Source: Symploca sp. SIO1C2 (GTDB lineage Bacteria > Cyanobacteriota > Cyanobacteriia > Cyanobacteriales > Coleofasciculaceae). From it: 64,000 nt of DNA. The stretch spans positions 1-64,000 of the forward strand of contig JAAHFP010000036.1 of the NCBI GenBank assembly GCA_010672925.1, read 5' to 3'. Each line of letters opens with the position of its first letter. The stretch's first letter is position 1. Below, in pieces: positions 62,194 through 64,000 of this stretch. The notes under the pieces are model-generated. The model was not told the origin of the DNA. It saw nothing but the letters and a program-made list of their open reading frames with translations, and searched no databases. Made by a program: the position numbers and the translations under genes.

Positions 62194-62228
62194 CATTCTT
62201 AATTCTTAATTCTTAATTCTTAATTCTC
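62194..62228. repeat. AATTCTT heptamer array
   Basis: About four and a half units in the gap between the glcD stop and the DUF433 gene. Another short CCCAATT array lies at 61784-61815. Confidence 0.85.
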
Positions 62229-63708
62229 AAAACAATTCCGCTCCCTTCAACTGCTGCAACTTCTGAGCATTTGCCACTTCTCCACAAGTGCGGGGAGTCG
62301 GAAATACCTTACCGGGATTAGCTAAACCTTGGGGATTGAACACTCGGTTAACCCATTTCATAGTTTCCAAATCAGTCTCAGTAAACATTTCCGGCATATA
62401 GCAATTCTTATCAGTACCAATACCATGTTCCCCGGAAATACTGCCACCAGATCTAACACAGAGTTTGAGAATTTCTCCTCCTAACTCTTCTACCTCATGA
62501 AAAGCTCCCTCAACGGAGTTATCGTAAAGAATCAGGGGATGGAGGTTACCATCCCCAGCGTGAAACATATTGGCAATACGATAACCATATTGTTCACTTA
62601 AGGCGTCAATTTCCCTCAGCACTTCCGCTAATTTAGTCCGGGGAATTACCCCATCCTGAACAAAATAATTAGGACTCATATGACCCGCTGCGGCAAAAGC
62701 CGATTTGCGACCTTTCCATAATTTCATGCGAGTTTCTTCATCCCTAGCAGCAGTAATCTCCCTGGCTCCATGCTCCTTACAAATTGCTGCCACCCGCTGT
62801 TTATTACTGACAACTTCCACTTCTAAACCATCAAGTTCCACTAATAAAACCGCTCCCGCATCCCTGGGATAACATCCTGTTGCTACGACATCTTCTACCG
62901 CATTAATGGTGAGATTATCCATCATTTCGATACCAGCAGGGATAATCCCACTACTAATAATACCCGCCACCGCCGCACCAGCAGCTTCAACATTGATAAA
63001 ATCGGCGAGAAGGACACAAATAGATTCCGGTTTTTTGAGGATACGCAGGGTAATTTCTGTAGCAAGCCCCAAAGTACCTTCAGAACCAACAAATAAACCC
63101 GTAAGATCATAACCGGGCATTTCCGGTATTGTTCCTCCCACATCTATAATTGAACCATCCGGAAGCACCAGTTTTAACCCCATCACATGGTTAGTGGTAA
63201 CTCCATATTTCAGACAATGGACACCACCAGAATTTTCCGCCACATTACCCCCAATAGAGCAGATAATCTGGCTGGAGGGGTCAGGAGCATAGTAAAATCC
63301 AGCACCCGTGACAGCTTGGGTTACCCAGTTGTTGATTACCCCTGGTTGCACCACAATCCGCTGGTTTTCTAAATCGATATCCAGGATGCGCTTCATCAGG
63401 GCAGTAACAATCAACACACAATCTTCCACCGGCAAAGCACCACCAGATAAACCAGTGCCTGCTCCCCTAGCTACCCAAGGGAGGTTATTTTGGTGACAAA
63501 TTTTCACCGCTGCTGCAACTTGTTCCGTGGTGCGGGGTAGTACTACTAATGCTGGTTTTTGCCGATAACTGGCTAAACCATCACATTCATAGGTCAGCAA
63601 TTCCTCCTTGCGACGAATGACACTATCTTTACCGACAGCTGCCTCAAATTTCTTGATAATGGGTTTCCAGTTAAATTTTTGGGTTTTGAGCGGATTTTTG
63701 AGAATCAT
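62227..63708 (-). CDS. glcD: glycolate oxidase/dehydrogenase subunit GlcD (FAD-linked)
   Basis: A 493-aa FAD-dependent oxidoreductase of the GlcD/D-lactate dehydrogenase group. The FAD_binding_4 domain has PALVVLPRTTEQVAAAVKICH, ARGAGTGLSGGALP and QIICSIGGNVAENSGGVHCLKYG, with GLFVGSEGTLGLATEI following. The C-terminal domain carries NMFHAGDGNLHPLILYD and SGEHGIGTDKNCYM. It should oxidise glycolate to glyoxylate in photorespiration, with GlcE/GlcF elsewhere. The last residues of the gene abut a simple AATTCTT array. Confidence 0.92.
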   Translation of the reverse strand: MILKNPLKTQKFNWKPIIKKFEAAVGKDSVIRRKEELLTYECDGLASYRQKPALVVLPRTTEQVAAAVKICHQNNLPWVARGAGTGLSGGALPVEDCVLIVTALMKRILDIDLENQRIVVQPGVINNWVTQAVTGAGFYYAPDPSSQIICSIGGNVAENSGGVHCLKYGVTTNHVMGLKLVLPDGSIIDVGGTIPEMPGYDLTGLFVGSEGTLGLATEITLRILKKPESICVLLADFINVEAAGAAVAGIISSGIIPAGIEMMDNLTINAVEDVVATGCYPRDAGAVLLVELDGLEVEVVSNKQRVAAICKEHGAREITAARDEETRMKLWKGRKSAFAAAGHMSPNYFVQDGVIPRTKLAEVLREIDALSEQYGYRIANMFHAGDGNLHPLILYDNSVEGAFHEVEELGGEILKLCVRSGGSISGEHGIGTDKNCYMPEMFTETDLETMKWVNRVFNPQGLANPGKVFPTPRTCGEVANAQKLQQLKGAELF

Positions 63709-63799
63709 TGGTGGTTTTCCTTTCTTAGGGTGATTAAATAAAAAAAATATAGAAAGAGTTCAGAATAGAGGAGTTAAAGGGGTTCAGCGGTAAGGGCTT

Positions 63800-63866
63800 G
63801 GGCGAAGCATTTGGATTGGTATACTTAGGTATCTTTACTTCAATTGTTGCCCAAATGCTACGCCCC
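63800..63866. repeat. 67-bp inverted-repeat element, with mtnA start
   Basis: Ends GGGCGAAGCATTTGG (63800-63814) and CCAAATGCTACGCCCC (63851-63866); same family, length and orientation as 30361-30427. The ATG in its right end opens the following gene. Confidence 0.85.
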
Positions 63867-64000
63867 TACTGCCCCCCAAACCCCGTATATCCTATTATCT
63901 GGCAAGAAGACACCGTTGTACTAATTGATCAAACCCAGTTGCCAGGAAAATACACCACCGTGGCAATTACTGACTATCAGGAAATGGCTAAGGCGATTAA
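63855..64000 (+). CDS. mtnA: S-methyl-5-thioribose-1-phosphate isomerase MtnA, 5' part
   Basis: The frame runs off the window. It reads VYPIIWQEDTVVLIDQTQLP and KYTTVAITDYQEMAKAI, the N-terminus of MtnA, which isomerises 5-methylthioribose-1-phosphate in methionine salvage. In homologues the protein starts about one residue before VYP. Here no start codon lies at that place; the only in-frame ATG is nine codons earlier, inside the 67-bp repeat, adding MLRPYCPPNP. The start therefore appears to be supplied by the element. The catalytic Cys and Asp lie beyond the window. Confidence 0.8.
   Translation, partial: MLRPYCPPNPVYPIIWQEDTVVLIDQTQLPGKYTTVAITDYQEMAKAI

Overview
The window is cyanobacterial chromosome, most likely from a filamentous, mat- or biofilm-forming Oscillatoriales-type organism. 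This rests on very frequent GCGATCGC (HIP1) words, intergenic gaps packed with heptamer/octamer arrays and miniature inverted-repeat elements, and cyanobacterial families (DUF2808, DUF29, Uma2, NACHT/FGE, GlcD, a LOV-type adenylate cyclase). No rRNA, tRNA, CRISPR array, transposase or prophage was seen.

Layout. 1-5.3 kb: a small unknown gene, a BcsA-like cellulose synthase, infC and a GNAT acetyltransferase. 5.3-24.8 kb: a large, almost entirely minus-strand exopolysaccharide locus. It holds a PglC/PglD/PglE cassette, several GT4 glycosyltransferases, a UDP-sugar 2-epimerase, an AsnB-type amidotransferase, a Wzy/O-antigen-ligase-like protein, a methyltransferase, a Wzx-like flippase, and a WbpA/B/D/E set. 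24.9-27.3 kb: a PIN toxin pair, a zinc-ribbon protein and a Uma2 nuclease. 27.5-33 kb: plus-strand Wzz-like protein, PglF-like 4,6-dehydratase, a large membrane protein and an OmpR-type regulator lacking its phosphoacceptor Asp. 33.3-38 kb: a 1,558-codon CBM2-Calx-beta-GH9 protein with seven 336-bp repeats and a shortened GH9 domain. 38-45.3 kb: EamA transporter, a LeuA-like barrel, a lipoprotein, a GT39-like enzyme, ureG and a GPH transporter. 45.7-49.2 kb: a membrane NACHT NTPase and a separated FGE/repeat protein. 49.7-64 kb: LOV adenylate cyclase, PstB, mutL, a K+ channel with a zinc ribbon, a 38-aa membrane protein, subtilase, DUF2808 protein, PIN/DUF433 genes, glcD and the 5' end of mtnA.

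How the genes fit together. The glycan genes supply most of a Wzx/Wzy pathway. PglF-PglE-PglD-PglC would make and load a di-N-acetylated bacillosamine-type sugar. WbpA-B-E-D plus the 2-epimerase would make UDP-GlcNAc3NAcA/ManNAc3NAcA, and the AsnB-like enzyme could amidate a uronic acid. Glycosyltransferases, flippase, polymerase and Wzz would assemble the chain.

The most distinctive property is how repeats interact with genes. Heptamer/octamer arrays sit in frame inside cellulose synthase, mutL, a subtilase and the GH9 protein. A 67-bp inverted-repeat element supplies the apparent start codons of two genes (one is mtnA) and the stop codons of two others. Another inverted-repeat element lies exactly between NACHT and FGE halves that are probably one gene elsewhere. 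A 68-codon frame fuses the start of a pglC-like gene to the end of a pglE-like gene and reads as the scar of a collapsed second pglC-D-E cassette. All calls come from reading the sequence; no database search was run.
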